Positions 51,330 to 61,121 of a stretch of 64,000 bases of DNA are shown here, piece after piece. The notes beneath the pieces are model-generated. The model worked only from the letters and a program-made list of their open reading frames with translations. It did no database searches and was not told where the DNA came from. The stretch spans positions 62,001 to 126,000 of the forward strand of contig JAFRZE010000003.1 of NCBI GenBank assembly GCA_017442735.1, written 5' to 3'. Source of the stretch: Bacillota bacterium. GTDB lineage: Bacteria; Bacillota; Clostridia; Lachnospirales; Bianqueaceae. A program made the translations under genes and the position numbers. Numbering within the stretch: the first letter of the stretch is position 1; each line of letters starts with the position of its first letter.

Positions 51330-52216
51330 CCAGTTATTTGTTTTACCGGATCGCCTTTTATTCCCCAACGGGAAAACAGAACGACGACTTCAATCTCATC
51401 CGTTCCCCGCAGATGGAGGTGTACAACGATCAGATCCGTACGATGATCGAAACACTGCTGGCTCGTCCGTACGAGCCGGTCACGACGACTTCCCATGACG
51501 GGCTCAGGCTGTTTGCCAAATACTACCATCAGTCGGACGAAGCACCTCTGGTAATCTGTTTTCACGGGTACCGCGGCACGAGCGCGCGGGACTTTTCCGG
51601 CGGAAGCACCATGTACCTGGATATGGGATTCAATCTGCTGATGGTGGATGAACGTGCGTGCTGCCGAAGCGAAGGCCATACGATCACGTTCGGGATCGAG
51701 GAGCGGTACGATGTACTGGATTGGATCAAGTACTCTATCGATCGTTTTGGACAAGAAAAAAAGATCCTGCTGGGCGGGATCTCGATGGGAGCGGGGACTG
51801 TTCTGATGGTGTCGCAGATGGACCTTTCTTCTCAAGTAAAAGGGATCATCGCGGACTGTCCCTTTACCAGCCCCGAGGCGATCATCCGAAAAGTGATCCG
51901 GGATCTGAAAATATCGGATAAACTCACATGGCCGCTGGTAAAACTCGGCGCGAGGCTTTACGGGCATCTGGATCTCGATCGTTGGGCCAACGCGGCAGAA
52001 GCGGTGAAGGAAACGAAGATCCCTATCGTGGTGATGCACGGAGAAGACGACCGATTCGTTCCCTGTGATATGAGCCGGCAGATCGCCGCGGCCAACCCGA
52101 AGATGGTGGAGCTTCATACCTTCCCCGGAGCGGGACACGGACTGAGTTACCTGGTCGATCCTGTACGTTATACGATGATCGTTCAGGATTTTACGGCTCG
52201 TGCACTGGAACGTTAA
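51320..52216 (+). CDS. Alpha/beta hydrolase
   Basis: 298 residues with an N-terminal hydrophobic stretch that may sit at the membrane. The nucleophile elbow is GGISMGAGT (Ser), the oxyanion region CFHGYRG, the acid is probably the Asp in HGEDDRFVP and the His is in PGAGHGLSY. It resembles YqkD/BAAT-like family hydrolases of Bacillota with unknown substrates. It overlaps the PLP enzyme gene by 10 bases and is followed after 16 bases by the rhamnosidase, so it is probably part of one transcript. Confidence 0.86.
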   Translation: MLLTSYLFYRIAFYSPTGKQNDDFNLIRSPQMEVYNDQIRTMIETLLARPYEPVTTTSHDGLRLFAKYYHQSDEAPLVICFHGYRGTSARDFSGGSTMYLDMGFNLLMVDERACCRSEGHTITFGIEERYDVLDWIKYSIDRFGQEKKILLGGISMGAGTVLMVSQMDLSSQVKGIIADCPFTSPEAIIRKVIRDLKISDKLTWPLVKLGARLYGHLDLDRWANAAEAVKETKIPIVVMHGEDDRFVPCDMSRQIAAANPKMVELHTFPGAGHGLSYLVDPVRYTMIVQDFTARALER

Positions 52217-52232
52217 AAAAGGAGCAGAAGAC

Positions 52233-54791
52233 ATGAAAGCAATTCGTTTGCGGACTGAATACCTGAAAGATCCCATGGGGATCGATATCACTGAGCCCAG
52301 ACTCATGTGGAACTGTGAGGACGGGAAAGGGCAGAGAGCCTATCAGGTGATCTGCACAGATCCGGACCGGGAAGATGAAATACTCTGGGACAGCGGCAAG
52401 ACGGTATCTTCCCATATGCAAGCTGTTTACCAGGAAGACCTTTCCAGCCGCCAGAGGGCAGAGTGGAAGGTCAGGCTCTGGGATCAGGACGATATCCCGG
52501 GAGAATGGTCGGAAAAAGCCTCTTTTGAGATGGGGCTTCTTTCTGCCGGGGAATGGAAAGCCAGCTGGATCACGGGTGATTATAAACCAAATAAAAAAGA
52601 GCGCTATCCGGCGGACTGCTTCCTGAAAGAATTCACGCTGGAAAAAGACGTAAAAAAAGCCCGTTTGTATATCACCGCGTGCGGGGACTATGAAGCCTCG
52701 CTGGACGGGGAAAAGGTAGGTGACCAGTTCTTTACGCCCGGATATACAGACTACCGCAAGAGGATCCAGTACCAGGTCTATGATGTGACAAAGATGCTCC
52801 ATTCGGGTGCGAACAGTTTCAGCGTTACACTGACGGATGGCTGGTACCGTGGCGCCTGCGGCGCCTATGGACTGACCTATCAGTACGGGCTGGAGACCAA
52901 ACTGCTGGCACAGTTGGAGATGACGCTGTCGGACGGCTCTGTCCGTACGATCGTTACCGATGAGAACTGGGCCTGGTCCAACGACGGTCCGGTCCGCTTT
53001 GCGGATCACAAGGACGGCGAGATCTTCATCGCCTCTATGGAACCGAGCTACAGCGGGAAGGCAAAGAAGACCAGTCATCCGGTCATGCCGACGTCTTCGA
53101 ATAACGTACCGGTAAGAGCCCATGAACATCTTCATCCGGTGATCTGGGATGCGCCGAACGGAAAAAAGATCCTGGACTTCGGCCAGAATATCGCGGGCAT
53201 CGTGGCGTTCAAAGTCCAGGCGAAGGAAGGGCAGAAAATTTTCCTGACGTTTGGAGAAATGCTGGATGAAGAAGGCAATCTTACGCTGAAGAATATTCGT
53301 CCGAACGCGAAAAACAATACCACGCCCAAGCAACAGATCGACTACACCTGCAGAGAAGGTCTCAACGAGTACCGGATGCGTTTCGGTGTATTCGGCTTTC
53401 AGTACGGTGAGCTGGACAGTGAAGTGGAGATCCTTCCCGAACAGATCGAGTCCATCGCTGTTTATTCCGATCTGGAACAGACCGGCTTCTTCGAGTGCTC
53501 CAACGAACTTCTGAACAAATTCTTTGAGTCGACGATCTGGTCCAGCAAGAGCAACCATCTGGATATTCCGACAGACTGTCCGACACGTGAACGGCATGGA
53601 TGGACCGGCGACGCACAGATCTTCTACAACACGGCAGCCTATCTGTTTGATTTTGCCGCTTTTGGAGAGAAATACGTCCGGGATATGTACGACTGGCAGC
53701 GAAAAGACGGATGTCTGCCGCATATCGTACCGGACGGAGGAGCGGACAGCTATATGTATACGATGAATGGCTCCGTGGGTTGGTCCGACGCCGGGATCAT
53801 GATCCCGTACCGCATGTGGAAACGTTATCAGGACAGATCGATCCTGGAACGCTACTATGAAGGTATGAAGCGCTACGCGAAATTCATGATCTCCCGCTGC
53901 GGGAAGATCATAGGTATGCAGAAGCCGATCTTTATCGGCAGATATCAGAAATATCTGGTGAACACCGGACAGTCTTACGGGGAATGGGCGGAGCCGGCGG
54001 ACGTCATGCCGTTCGCTATGAAGGATTTTGTGTTCCCGCATCCGGAAGAGTCGACTGCCTACACCTCGTATGTTCTTGGATTGATGAAGGAGATTGCTGA
54101 GGAGCTTCACAAGGACGAAGATGCCACCCTGTTCAGACAGTACAGCGAAGGCTGCCGCAAAGCTTATCAGGCCTTGGTGGAGAAGAAGAAGTTCTCGCTG
54201 GATACCGACCGGCAGGCTAAGTTGGTGAGACCGCTGTACTTTAAACTTCTGAACGGCATCGAGGCTGAGAAAGCCAGGAAGCGCCTGATCCGGGCGCTGG
54301 AAAACTACGGCTGGCGTCTGGGGACCGGTTTCCTTTCCACTCCGCTGATCCTGGATGTGCTGACGGACATCGATCCGGAAGCGGCTTACCGTCTGCTGGA
54401 AAACGAAGAACTTCCGGGCTGGCTGTCCATGCCGAAAAACGATGCGACGACGATCTGGGAAAACTGGGAAGGAACGAAGACCAAAACACCTGCCTCGCTC
54501 AATCACTATTCAAAAGGCGCCGTGCTGGAATGGGTCTTTGCCACGATGTGCGGGATCCGCGTAAAGGCGGAGAACGAGTTTGAGATCGCGCCGCTTCCCG
54601 GCGGACATCTCACTTACGCCAAAGCCTCTTACCAGAGCCGGTTCGGACTGGTCCGAAGCGAGTGGGAGATCAAAGACGGGAAGACAAACTTCGTCATCGT
54701 GATCCCGGCTGGCTGCCATGCGATGATCAAGCTGCCAGACGGAACAAAAGAAATGGTCACTGCGGGAGAATATCATTTTATGACAGACTGA
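52233..54791 (+). CDS. GH78 alpha-L-rhamnosidase
   Basis: 852 residues. Order: N-terminal Ig-like and beta-sandwich domains (about 1-330, with LYITACGDYEASLDGEKVG), then an (alpha/alpha)6 catalytic domain (about 400-740) and a short C-terminal beta domain. The hallmark DIPTDCPTRERHGWTGDAQ is intact and holds the acidic catalytic residues. No signal peptide is seen. It should release terminal alpha-L-rhamnose from plant pectin or flavonoid glycosides. The ATG at 52233 follows AAAAGGAG. A strong terminator lies downstream at 54811-54843. No rhamnose catabolic genes are in the window. Confidence 0.93.
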   Translation: MKAIRLRTEYLKDPMGIDITEPRLMWNCEDGKGQRAYQVICTDPDREDEILWDSGKTVSSHMQAVYQEDLSSRQRAEWKVRLWDQDDIPGEWSEKASFEMGLLSAGEWKASWITGDYKPNKKERYPADCFLKEFTLEKDVKKARLYITACGDYEASLDGEKVGDQFFTPGYTDYRKRIQYQVYDVTKMLHSGANSFSVTLTDGWYRGACGAYGLTYQYGLETKLLAQLEMTLSDGSVRTIVTDENWAWSNDGPVRFADHKDGEIFIASMEPSYSGKAKKTSHPVMPTSSNNVPVRAHEHLHPVIWDAPNGKKILDFGQNIAGIVAFKVQAKEGQKIFLTFGEMLDEEGNLTLKNIRPNAKNNTTPKQQIDYTCREGLNEYRMRFGVFGFQYGELDSEVEILPEQIESIAVYSDLEQTGFFECSNELLNKFFESTIWSSKSNHLDIPTDCPTRERHGWTGDAQIFYNTAAYLFDFAAFGEKYVRDMYDWQRKDGCLPHIVPDGGADSYMYTMNGSVGWSDAGIMIPYRMWKRYQDRSILERYYEGMKRYAKFMISRCGKIIGMQKPIFIGRYQKYLVNTGQSYGEWAEPADVMPFAMKDFVFPHPEESTAYTSYVLGLMKEIAEELHKDEDATLFRQYSEGCRKAYQALVEKKKFSLDTDRQAKLVRPLYFKLLNGIEAEKARKRLIRALENYGWRLGTGFLSTPLILDVLTDIDPEAAYRLLENEELPGWLSMPKNDATTIWENWEGTKTKTPASLNHYSKGAVLEWVFATMCGIRVKAENEFEIAPLPGGHLTYAKASYQSRFGLVRSEWEIKDGKTNFVIVIPAGCHAMIKLPDGTKEMVTAGEYHFMTD

Positions 54792-54810
54792 CAGGGTTTT
54801 TGAGTCAAAG

Positions 54811-54843
54811 AAAAGAGGACGCTGCGTGGCGTCCTCTTCTTTT
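54811..54843. terminator. Bidirectional terminator after the rhamnosidase
   Basis: AGAGGACGC (54814-54822) pairs with GCGTCCTCT (54829-54837), with AAAA before and TTTT after, so it can end both convergent transcripts. Confidence 0.85.
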
Positions 54844-54851
54844 CGCTTCTG

Positions 54852-56300
54852 TTATTCTTCTTTTCTTCTGGCCAGTTCCGCTTTTATCTCTTCTCTGATC
54901 GTGCTGTTGATGGGGTACTTCCGTAGGATCAGGGTACCGATCAGGTACAGGACGATCGGGCCGACGGTCATGACGACCATGAACCAGTTCAGCATATGTG
55001 GAAGAGCACTCAGTTCTCCGACATATTCATCCGTGACGGAATTGACCTGGTAGCCCACAAGGATGAGGATGAGGCCTACCAGGGCTGAAGATAACGCACT
55101 CTGTGCCTTGGATAAAAAGTTTGTGACCGCATTGCAGATACCGGATACTTCTTTTCCGAGCTTCCAGTAGCCATAGTCCATGGATTCGACATCCAGCAGG
55201 GATCCTGGAACGAAACCAAGGCCCAGCGCAAACATGGCAACGAACAGGAGGACAAAGAACATCGAAGCGTTCAGTAAGCCCAGGAGATACAGGACGAACA
55301 TGACGCCCAGGACAGAGGCGGTCAGGAGGTTGGAGAAGATCGCGTATTTTAATGGATCATTGCGGAAGAACTTTTTCAGGATCCAGGGAGAGATCACGGC
55401 AGCTGCCATCATGGGAAGCATCTGTGCCATCCCCATGATCGTCGTATAGGTACCGAACAAGGCGCTGTCGACCGCACCGGTCGCAAGATCGGCACAGTAA
55501 TTCCACTTTACGAAATAGGTCGTGACTGCAAACAGCATCGTCCAGACGAATCCGGTAAACAGCGCAGAGGCCTTGCATACCAACAAGGCTTTGTTTTGTT
55601 TTAACGTGGTGATGATATCCCGAAAGGTGAGCTTTTCATCCTCGGTGGCAGTCCTGTGCTTACCTTCCTTGACCAGAGCGATCCCCAGCATTGACAGCAG
55701 GAAGATCGGAAGCAATATAGCGACGGTCATGATCCGGAAGGATGACTGCATGTTGTTCAGGGACTGATTGAGCCCGGTGACCATAGGCAGGAAGAATGCC
55801 ATCGGGATGGCGGCGATCATACCGAATACTCGCGGGAAGACGATCAGCTTTCCTCTGACTTCCGCGTCGTTGCTCATCGACTGAAGCAGAGGTGCCTGCG
55901 CATAGAAAGACATGCCGATATCATACAGCAGGTAGAATAAGATGACCCATATCGTGATCAGCAGAGGTTTTTCTCCGACAAAAGACGGGAAACAGAACAG
56001 TGCGATGATCGCCAGAAATGTCAGTACGGTACTGATAATGATAAACGGTTTATACTTTCCGTATTTTCTCTCTTTGGCGTTATCCATGATGAAACCCTGG
56101 ATGGGATCGTCGACCGCATCGATGATCCTTCCAATCAAAAGAAGCACCGTACCCAGTGCAGCCGCGTTGACGATCCCGGAATAGTCCGTCAGGTAGATCA
56201 TGAACAGGGATGTCATAAAAGAGCTTCCGGCGGTGTTCATCCATCCCATAAAGGAAAACCCGAATTTGGTTTTAAAGTCCAGTGGATAAGCTTTTTTCAT
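54852..56300 (-). CDS. GPH-family sugar:cation symporter, second copy
   Basis: 482 residues, about twelve transmembrane helices. Family features are FGFSFMGWMNTAGSSF, GRIIDAVDDPIQGFIMDN and KYGKYKPFIIIS. It is only distantly similar to the transporter of the sulfo-TAL-like operon. The ATG at 56300 follows AGAAAGG and lies 34 bases after the GH-A-type hydrolase gene, so hydrolase and transporter form one operon that should import and cleave the same glycoside. The sugar is unknown. Confidence 0.88.
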   Translation of the reverse strand: MKKAYPLDFKTKFGFSFMGWMNTAGSSFMTSLFMIYLTDYSGIVNAAALGTVLLLIGRIIDAVDDPIQGFIMDNAKERKYGKYKPFIIISTVLTFLAIIALFCFPSFVGEKPLLITIWVILFYLLYDIGMSFYAQAPLLQSMSNDAEVRGKLIVFPRVFGMIAAIPMAFFLPMVTGLNQSLNNMQSSFRIMTVAILLPIFLLSMLGIALVKEGKHRTATEDEKLTFRDIITTLKQNKALLVCKASALFTGFVWTMLFAVTTYFVKWNYCADLATGAVDSALFGTYTTIMGMAQMLPMMAAAVISPWILKKFFRNDPLKYAIFSNLLTASVLGVMFVLYLLGLLNASMFFVLLFVAMFALGLGFVPGSLLDVESMDYGYWKLGKEVSGICNAVTNFLSKAQSALSSALVGLILILVGYQVNSVTDEYVGELSALPHMLNWFMVVMTVGPIVLYLIGTLILRKYPINSTIREEIKAELARRKEE

Positions 56301-56334
56301 AGTATGCGCCTTTCTGTAAAGTAGTTTTATGAAA

Positions 56335-58767
56335 TCAGTTTTCAATTACAAGATGATACTGAATGCCCGCAAGATCGCCCGGTATGTGGAAATAGATGCT
56401 GTCTCCGCGTTTCTCTCCTGCGACATCTCCGAGTTCATGACCGATAGGGTCGAGCACGGTGAGCCTGGCCCGGTTTGCCCTGACAAGCAGGCTGCCCTCC
56501 AGCGTCTCGGCATAGAGTTTACCATCCAGGCGTACCATTGTAAAGTGCAGACCGGGCATCAACTCGGGACCGGGGCTGTAACTGGCTGCGTCCGTTCCAC
56601 TGGTTCCGATGGCAGTGAAGAGAAACTCGGTGGCGACACTTAGATTATTGCCATTTAATGGCAGCAGGGCCACACTGATTCGATCGTTAGCGGCGCGGAC
56701 AGCTACCTTGTCAGATAAATGGGTTTCCTCTTCAGGCGCTCCGCTGAAATAGGCACAGTGATCACTTTGGATCGAGAAACGGGCATGATCAGGATCGAAG
56801 CAGATCTCACCGGTATCGGAGATCAGTTTGCCATCCACATAGCCGGTCCTGCCATCCAGCAGGCCCCATTCTTTCATGGCATTGTCCAGAAGAGATGCAA
56901 ACTCACGATAATCGCCGTAATGAGCGGTATCGATGATATGATCGAAGACCAGCGCCTGATCTCCAAGGTGTACACCTGGCTGCAGTTCGCGGCTTCCTTT
57001 GGCTGCGTCCTTCAGGCGGTTCTCTTCGAGATAACGGCGTTTGGCGTCACGGTAGGGCGACCAGGCGTAATAGACGCCGTGCTTCGCATCCTGCAGATCG
57101 CCGCCGTTGAGGAAACCTGCGTTTATGGCTATGTCTGCGTCACCTTCGTAACGGTCGCCTCCGTCCAGAAAGACGTTGCGCAGGCATGTCACGTAGGGAA
57201 GAAAGCACATCGGCATGGCATTATAATTCGGCAGGGTCTTCCAGTCGTTTTGGGTATAGACGACGTCTACATGATTTTTCGCCGGGGAGACAAGTCCTTT
57301 CAGAAAAACGCTGGCCATGAAGCCCCACTGACTGATCAGTGCGGGATCATTATAGGCGTCGAAGACCGTGATGATCTCATCCGCAGGTTCGTCGTCCGGG
57401 CTCTCGGAAGTATGATAGTTATAAAGGATTAGGCCGTCCCAGTCATTCAGGCATGCATAGGCGACAGTGTGAACAAAGGCCGTGGAGTGGAAAGGATGAA
57501 GCCCATACTCATTCCACTCACTGAGCATGAATGGTTTACCATGGACAATAGCGACGGAAGCCAGGCTTAGGATCGTCGTGCCCAGGGCACCGACGCCGCG
57601 TTGAACGGTCAACGGATTGGTGCTGACATACTCTGTGGGGCCATAGACCATGTAGGTGTCATTCTGTACCGGCAGGATGGGATGGTTGAAATAGCTGTTG
57701 TTTTCCATCAGATCTCCGTCAGTGTGGCCGTAGACATCTGCCGCACCGGCCATCAAATTGCTGGTCACGATCGGAACCTTTACGCCGAGTGAGCGCAGAT
57801 AATCCTTCATATCCTGATAAAAGTTGCGGTTTATGCGTGTGCCAAACTCCATGAAGTCCGCGTAACGGGCAGGGCCTTCGGCAGCATCCCATTGCCCCAG
57901 CGGTTCGTTGACCGGCTGATAGAAACTGCCCTCAATGCCACGTATTCCCTCCATAGGATCTTCATCTTCGCCCAGGGCACAAACACTGTCCAGCGTCCAT
58001 GCATCTTTAAGGTTTTCGCGGCTTTCGTATTTCATCAGCAGGAAGTCCCCAAAGCGGCGGCTGACTTCGTCGCGGTAGGGTTTCATATTTTCACCGGTAT
58101 CCGTGCCGGAATTGCCCTTGACAGCACTTTCTTCGTTATTTATCTGCAGGGTCATAACCGCCGGATCGTCCTTCAGGGCGAGTCCGGTGTAGGGGTTGAT
58201 ATGACAGAGAAGCTCACGGGCGTACTCTTTCTGCAATTCGATCAGACGAGCGTTATACATGGGATAGCGCTTCATGCAGGAAGGAATGGAGCCGGGATAG
58301 TCCAGTTCGTCCTGTTCGGTGAATGTACGGGCCACGATCAGATCGATGTGCAGATAGATCCCTTTTTCCTTAAGCTTGGCGAAAAGATAGTCAAAGCGGT
58401 CCAGTCCCTCGGGCTGGAAGAGACGGCTGCTTCCCTGGTCATAGTCCAGAAGAGGAGCCTCTTTGCAGCTCGACCAGCTGCCGACGCCTTCGCCGATCGG
58501 CGCGTCGGCGGCATGAAGGCGGATGACGTTTACACCCATGCTGGCGAAACGTTCACTAAGCTTTTCCGCGTCCTGATGAGTCGGCGTATTCGAGCGGGTG
58601 GCAATGTTAAACCCAAGAAAACGCGCACGCTGACCGTTTTCAAAGAAAAAATGACCGTCCTTTACTCGGATGAAACCATGTTTTCCGGCAGGCGCGTCCA
58701 GGAGATAAGAGAAGTTTAGTACGCCACAGTTCGGTTCGGTAGGGCTGATACGGATATGCTGTTTCAT
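56335..58767 (-). CDS. Clan GH-A-type glycoside hydrolase of unknown specificity
   Basis: 810 residues with a TIM barrel in the first 500. FFENGQRARFLGFNIATRS is a typical GH5-like start. The expected acid/base is E212 in QINNEES and the nucleophile E417 in MLSEWNEYG. The C-terminal 300 residues are beta-rich domains. I cannot place it in a defined GH family. The absence of a signal peptide and coupling to a GPH symporter suggest cleavage of an imported oligosaccharide or glycoside. The ATG at 58767 has GCGAGG upstream. It is divergent from an AraC regulator that probably controls it. Confidence 0.8.
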   Translation of the reverse strand: MKQHIRISPTEPNCGVLNFSYLLDAPAGKHGFIRVKDGHFFFENGQRARFLGFNIATRSNTPTHQDAEKLSERFASMGVNVIRLHAADAPIGEGVGSWSSCKEAPLLDYDQGSSRLFQPEGLDRFDYLFAKLKEKGIYLHIDLIVARTFTEQDELDYPGSIPSCMKRYPMYNARLIELQKEYARELLCHINPYTGLALKDDPAVMTLQINNEESAVKGNSGTDTGENMKPYRDEVSRRFGDFLLMKYESRENLKDAWTLDSVCALGEDEDPMEGIRGIEGSFYQPVNEPLGQWDAAEGPARYADFMEFGTRINRNFYQDMKDYLRSLGVKVPIVTSNLMAGAADVYGHTDGDLMENNSYFNHPILPVQNDTYMVYGPTEYVSTNPLTVQRGVGALGTTILSLASVAIVHGKPFMLSEWNEYGLHPFHSTAFVHTVAYACLNDWDGLILYNYHTSESPDDEPADEIITVFDAYNDPALISQWGFMASVFLKGLVSPAKNHVDVVYTQNDWKTLPNYNAMPMCFLPYVTCLRNVFLDGGDRYEGDADIAINAGFLNGGDLQDAKHGVYYAWSPYRDAKRRYLEENRLKDAAKGSRELQPGVHLGDQALVFDHIIDTAHYGDYREFASLLDNAMKEWGLLDGRTGYVDGKLISDTGEICFDPDHARFSIQSDHCAYFSGAPEEETHLSDKVAVRAANDRISVALLPLNGNNLSVATEFLFTAIGTSGTDAASYSPGPELMPGLHFTMVRLDGKLYAETLEGSLLVRANRARLTVLDPIGHELGDVAGEKRGDSIYFHIPGDLAGIQYHLVIEN

Positions 58768-58858
58768 AAAGTACCTCGCAATAGTATTTCTATGCATAAT
58801 GTATCAAAAAACGACCGAATATGATTGCGATATCCTGCTCGAAATTGTAAATTTATGC

Positions 58859-58887
58859 TTGTTCTTTCTCCGGTATGAATCTATAAT
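58859..58887 (+). promoter_or_regulatory. Sigma-A promoter of the AraC regulator
   Basis: TTGTTC (58859-58864), 17 bases, TATAAT (58882-58887). Confidence 0.72.
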
Positions 58888-58907
58888 GAAAATCGGAGGA
58901 TATGGAT

Positions 58908-60092
58908 ATGGATTATCTTGCTTTTTGTAAAAAGCTCTATGCCGCGACCGGGATTCCGGTGACCCTGTTTCGGGACGGACATTTAATGTATTCGACCATG
59001 GCGGAGTTATTGGAGATCGTGCCGGAAGATACCTGGACGATCTATGAGCCGACACGCAATCCGGAATTTTCTGCCATCAACCCGAATCTGGAATACGGGC
59101 ACGTCCGCGTAGAGAACACCGGCTATGATGTCTTTCTTGGCCCGGTGTTTACCCAGCCTGTGACCGATGAGTTGGTGAAAGAATACTGTGAAGACTCCAA
59201 AATACCTCCCGATCAGCGGGAGGCGGTGGCAGAGCTGCTGTACGGCATCCCAATCAACGGTCATCCGCATTTTGTGCGTTATCTGCTGTTTTTGCATCTG
59301 TGTCTCAATCACAAAGAAACGAAGGTGGATGACTTCTATAAAGAGGAAGAAGAGAAGAGAACGTCTCGCTCCTCGCGGATCCTGGATATGACCATCGAAG
59401 ACAAAGAGAATGAGACAACGCGCAATTCCTATGCTTTCGAAATGGAACTGTATGAACGCATCCGTCAGGGAGATCTATCTCGGTTGAACCGATTCCTGGA
59501 ACAAACGACGGTCTTTCCTTCAGAAGGAAAGACCGCACGAAGTCCGTTGCGTCGCACAAAAAACACGTTTATCGGACTGGCTGCCAAAATCGCCCTGTCC
59601 GCGGCGATCCCCGGCGGTATAGACCCCGACAGGGCCTACCAGCTCTGTGACTTTTATATGATGGAATGCGAGCAGATGCAGTCTATCGAGGAAGTACACC
59701 GTCTGCAGTATATCATGCTGATGGACTTCTGTCAGCGATGTGGGGAGGCGAGGCTGCCAAAGAATGTGTCCGAGGAGATCTTCCACTGCATGAACTTTAT
59801 CCAGGCTCATACCAACGTTTCGATAGGGGTCGAAGATGTAGCGAAGGAGATCCATCGCAGCAGATCTTTCCTGATGCATCGATTCAAGGCGGAGCTCGGT
59901 ATGAGCGTAGGCGAGTATATTACGAAATGTAAGATGGATGAAGCCTGCGACATGCTGATGTACGGGAACCGAAGTCTTGCTGAGATCAGTGCATATCTGG
60001 GGTATTCGAGCCAGTCTTATTTCCAGAATGTGTTCAAAAAACACTTCGGTATAACACCGATGCAGTATAGGAAGGAGAAGAGGAATCTGTGA
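58908..60092 (+). CDS. AraC family transcriptional regulator
   Basis: 394 residues. The C-terminal 100 residues have the two AraC helix-turn-helix motifs (IGVEDVAKEIHRSRSFLMHRF and LAEISAYLGYSSQSYFQNVF, ending in GITPMQYR). The N-terminal 280 residues are a large sensor region of a type common in Clostridia, with no known ligand. Two in-frame ATGs lie 6 bases apart; I take the second (58908) since GGAGGA is 8 bases ahead of it and only 2 bases from the first. It is divergent from the glycosidase/GPH transporter operon, its likely target. Confidence 0.9.
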   Translation: MDYLAFCKKLYAATGIPVTLFRDGHLMYSTMAELLEIVPEDTWTIYEPTRNPEFSAINPNLEYGHVRVENTGYDVFLGPVFTQPVTDELVKEYCEDSKIPPDQREAVAELLYGIPINGHPHFVRYLLFLHLCLNHKETKVDDFYKEEEEKRTSRSSRILDMTIEDKENETTRNSYAFEMELYERIRQGDLSRLNRFLEQTTVFPSEGKTARSPLRRTKNTFIGLAAKIALSAAIPGGIDPDRAYQLCDFYMMECEQMQSIEEVHRLQYIMLMDFCQRCGEARLPKNVSEEIFHCMNFIQAHTNVSIGVEDVAKEIHRSRSFLMHRFKAELGMSVGEYITKCKMDEACDMLMYGNRSLAEISAYLGYSSQSYFQNVFKKHFGITPMQYRKEKRNL

Positions 60093-60101
60093 CAGAGCAC
60101 A

Positions 60102-60986
60102 TTATATTCTGAGCAGAGCCTGAAAACGGGCTCTGTTTTCTTTTTTACAAATCAGGTAATAGCGGATGTCGATTTCCGGATCGGACAGAGGGATGTTGAC
60201 CCGTTGGCGCAGATCGGTCCGAATATCGGAAGGATTGCGTCGTCTCAGCATAGCATCCGTACTGAAACAGGGCAGGGAGGACGAAGAGACGATCTCCAGG
60301 AAAGTTTCGTAGTCATCCTGGAAAAGGAATTGGGCATTCGGCATTTTCCTCCGACAGGTCTCAAACCAGAAACCGACGGAACGGTACTGCAGAAAAGTCA
60401 TACCGTCGATGTCGGCAAAGGAAAGCGTCTTCTCCCTGGAAAGAGGATGGACAGGCGGAAGACAGACCATCAGTCTTTCCGATGAGTATACGCTGTAAGC
60501 GACGGAAAAGTTCAGGCGGGCAAGGAGCTCCTTTTCCGGAACAGATGCCGGTCTCGGAAGGATAATGAGCTGATACCGGTCTTCCGACAGGCCTTTGATC
60601 AGACCTTCTTCCGGCTGGATCTGGGTAGAGATCGTCATATCGGGATAGAGGCTGCTGAGCGTAGGCTGGACCTCCCAGGACGGCAGCGGTGCGCAGCTTC
60701 CTACAGCGATGGTCTGGCTTCTGCGGTACCGTGCCTGGAGTTCATCTACCAGATCTTTCTGTTCCGTCAGAAGCCATTCAGCCCGGGCGGCAAGGAACCG
60801 TCCGTAATCATTGAGCTGAAGACGGTTTTTGGTGCGGTCAAAGAGCGGGACTTCCACCAGGTCTTCCAGTTTTTGCATGGATCTTGTGAGGGATGGCTGG
60901 GATACATGCAGTTCCTCCGCCGCGGCGGATAGGGTTCCAGCCTTCGCGAAGGCCACAAGGTATTCTAAAAGATATGTTTCTATCAT
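60102..60986 (-). CDS. LysR family transcriptional regulator
   Basis: 294 residues. The N-terminal winged helix-turn-helix is standard (LVAFAKAGTLSAAAEELHVSQPSLTRSMQKLED), followed by a periplasmic-binding-like effector domain from about residue 92. AGGAGGATC precedes the ATG. It is transcribed away from the aldo-keto reductase cluster, and a dyad at 61034-61058 lies between the two promoters. Such regulators are usually activated by a metabolite of the pathway they control; this one is unknown. Confidence 0.93.
   Translation of the reverse strand: MIETYLLEYLVAFAKAGTLSAAAEELHVSQPSLTRSMQKLEDLVEVPLFDRTKNRLQLNDYGRFLAARAEWLLTEQKDLVDELQARYRRSQTIAVGSCAPLPSWEVQPTLSSLYPDMTISTQIQPEEGLIKGLSEDRYQLIILPRPASVPEKELLARLNFSVAYSVYSSERLMVCLPPVHPLSREKTLSFADIDGMTFLQYRSVGFWFETCRRKMPNAQFLFQDDYETFLEIVSSSSLPCFSTDAMLRRRNPSDIRTDLRQRVNIPLSDPEIDIRYYLICKKENRARFQALLRI
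60114..60146 (+). terminator. Terminator of the AraC gene
   Basis: CAGAGCC (60114-60120) pairs with GGCTCTG (60129-60135), followed by TTTTCTTTTTT. It lies inside the 3' end of the convergent LysR gene. Confidence 0.8.
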
Positions 60987-61009
60987 GATACAGATCCTCC
61001 TATGAAATC

Positions 61010-61039
61010 ATTATACTATACGTCTAACGCATAGTGCAA
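61010..61039 (-). promoter_or_regulatory. Promoter of the LysR gene
   Basis: Minus-strand TTGCAC (61034-61039), 18 bases, TATAAT (61010-61015). Confidence 0.7.
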
Positions 61040-61058
61040 TACATATCCGGCATTGTAC
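61034..61058. promoter_or_regulatory. Candidate LysR operator dyad
   Basis: GTGCAAT (61034-61040) and ATTGTAC (61052-61058) are inverted copies with one mismatch, separated by 11 bases. Each arm contains the -35 box of one of the two divergent promoters. Confidence 0.55.
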
Positions 61059-61082
61059 TTTTTCTTTTTCTCATGATATGAT
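61053..61082 (+). promoter_or_regulatory. Promoter of the aldo-keto reductase cluster
   Basis: TTGTAC (61053-61058), 18 bases, TATGAT (61077-61082). Confidence 0.62.
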
Positions 61083-61121
61083 AAAACCATCAAAAGAGAA
61101 AACCCATAGAAGGAAGCAGAA

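Noticed and set aside
52191-54506. 771-codon open frame opposite the rhamnosidase
   Set aside because: Antisense to an intact GH78 gene. No domain or start signal is seen.
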